Origin: Candidatus Fermentibacterota bacterium
Lineage (GTDB): Bacteria; Fermentibacterota; Fermentibacteria; Fermentibacterales; JCC-6
Assembly: GCA_030607835.1 (NCBI GenBank)
Contig: JAUWJE010000102.1
Coordinates: 1-6,858, forward strand
Direction: 5' to 3'
Length of the DNA stretch: 6,858 nt
Under the pieces are notes generated by a model, which saw only the letters and a program-made list of their open reading frames with translations, had not been told where the DNA came from and did no database searches. The position numbers were made by a program, and so were the translations under genes. Positions 6,235 through 6,858 of this stretch are shown in pieces. The number at the start of each line of letters is the position of its first letter. Within the stretch, counting starts at the first letter, position 1.

Positions 6235-6858
6235 GGCTTCTCGTAACGGGTGGCGCTGGTTTCATTGGAAGCAACTTCACAAGAATGGCTGTTAATCAAA
6301 ATCCTTCATGGAAGGTTGTCGTTCTTGATAAGCTGACCTATGCCGGCAGACGGGAGAATCTCGCTGATCTGGAAGACAACTCCCGTTTCACATTTATCCA
6401 TGGAGACATCTGCGATCCGGCTGTAGTGGCTGAAGCGATGAATGGATGCGACGCCATTGTCAATTTTGCGGCAGAAACTCATGTGGACAGATCCATTAAT
6501 GATTCTTCCTCTTTCGTCAGGACTGACATTGAAGGTGTCAGGGGTCTTCTTGAGGAATTCAGGAAAGAGAAACGCAATCTCTTCCTCCAGATATCTACAG
6601 ATGAAGTGTATGGCAGTGTTGAATCGGGTAAATCTCGAGAAGGTGACGTGCTTGCCCCGAGAAGTCCGTATGCGGCATCCAAGGCTGGGGGAGAATTGCT
6701 GGCTATGAGCTACTGGACAACACATAGAACTCCCGTTGTAGTAACAAGGTCGTCGAATAATTACGGTCCGTGGCAGTATCCCGAGAAGCTGTTCCCTCTT
6801 TTCATTACGAACGCTTTGGAGGGACAGACTCTTCCATTATACGGGGACGGCATGAACC
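6231..6858 (+). CDS. rfbB: dTDP-glucose 4,6-dehydratase, 3'-truncated by window edge
   Basis: NAD-dependent extended short-chain dehydratase converting dTDP-glucose to dTDP-4-dehydro-6-deoxyglucose, the step after RfbA. Starting from the GTG at 6231, 209 codons are visible and the frame is still open at the end. Landmarks in order: the Rossmann TGGAGFIGSNF (6-16), VLDKLTYAGRRENL (31-44), the GDI at 58-60, FAAETHVDRSI (79-89), STDEVYGS (122-129) with the catalytic-type Asp124/Glu125 pair, SPYAASKAGGE (145-155) with Tyr147 and Lys151, and RSSNNYGPWQYPEKLFPLFI (173-192). LTYAG, HVDRS, TDEVYG and NNYGP..YPEKL are diagnostic of RfbB/RmlB among epimerase-like enzymes. The family is about 310-360 residues, so roughly the last third (much of the substrate-binding domain) lies beyond the window. 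The segment that is often 'TN..GT..LLEA' reads RTDIEGVRGLLEEF here, a mild variant. The 4-base overlap with rfbA makes co-translation likely. Confidence 0.95.
   Translation, partial: MRLLVTGGAGFIGSNFTRMAVNQNPSWKVVVLDKLTYAGRRENLADLEDNSRFTFIHGDICDPAVVAEAMNGCDAIVNFAAETHVDRSINDSSSFVRTDIEGVRGLLEEFRKEKRNLFLQISTDEVYGSVESGKSREGDVLAPRSPYAASKAGGELLAMSYWTTHRTPVVVTRSSNNYGPWQYPEKLFPLFITNALEGQTLPLYGDGMN

Noticed and set aside
6080..6295. 71-codon + strand frame spanning the rfbA/rfbB junction
   Set aside because: Out of frame with both well-supported enzymes, which overlap directly at 6231-6234.
6306..6725. 139-codon open frame on the minus strand inside rfbB
   Set aside because: Antisense shadow of a clear dTDP-glucose dehydratase; no family features.

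Overview
This window is one strand-uniform stretch of a bacterial surface-polysaccharide locus. All six genes read on the + strand and are packed with short gaps or 4-base overlaps. Order: the 3' part of a Wzx-like oligosaccharide flippase (cut by the left edge); murB (UDP-N-acetylenolpyruvoylglucosamine reductase); an NAD(P)-dependent short-chain reductase that looks like GDP-4-dehydro-6-deoxy-D-mannose reductase (Rmd); a large beta-propeller protein with a C-terminal FlgD/type IX-sorting-like domain, split by an in-frame TAA; a short-form glucose-1-phosphate thymidylyltransferase (RfbA/RmlA); and the first 209 codons of dTDP-glucose 4,6-dehydratase (RfbB/RmlB), cut by the right edge.

How the genes fit together: RfbA and RfbB are the first two steps from glucose-1-phosphate to dTDP-4-dehydro-6-deoxyglucose, the precursor of dTDP-L-rhamnose and other deoxysugars. 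The Rmd-like enzyme would make GDP-D-rhamnose from the product of a GDP-mannose 4,6-dehydratase that is not in view. The flippase would move the finished lipid-linked repeat across the inner membrane. murB is a peptidoglycan-precursor gene and is the odd one out by pathway. The propeller protein is probably exported and sits inside the sugar genes.

Organism: a Gram-negative-type bacterium is likely. A Reg_prop-type propeller joined to a C-terminal domain starting with YPNPF and ending in a G-T-Y-x-V-R-I pattern is typical of the FCB supergroup and related candidate phyla (Bacteroidota, Fermentibacteria-like and similar lineages). This is an inference from protein style only; no marker gene is present. 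Arginine codons AGA/AGG are common throughout, GC is moderate by eye, and no gene stands out as compositionally foreign.

The most notable point is the TAA at 5011-5013. The same frame continues without a gap into a final propeller blade and the C-terminal sorting-like domain, so a single base change (or a sequence error) separates the propeller from its likely export/anchoring module. I saw no RNA gene, CRISPR array, insertion sequence, convincing terminator or promoter; the intergenic gaps are all under 30 bases.
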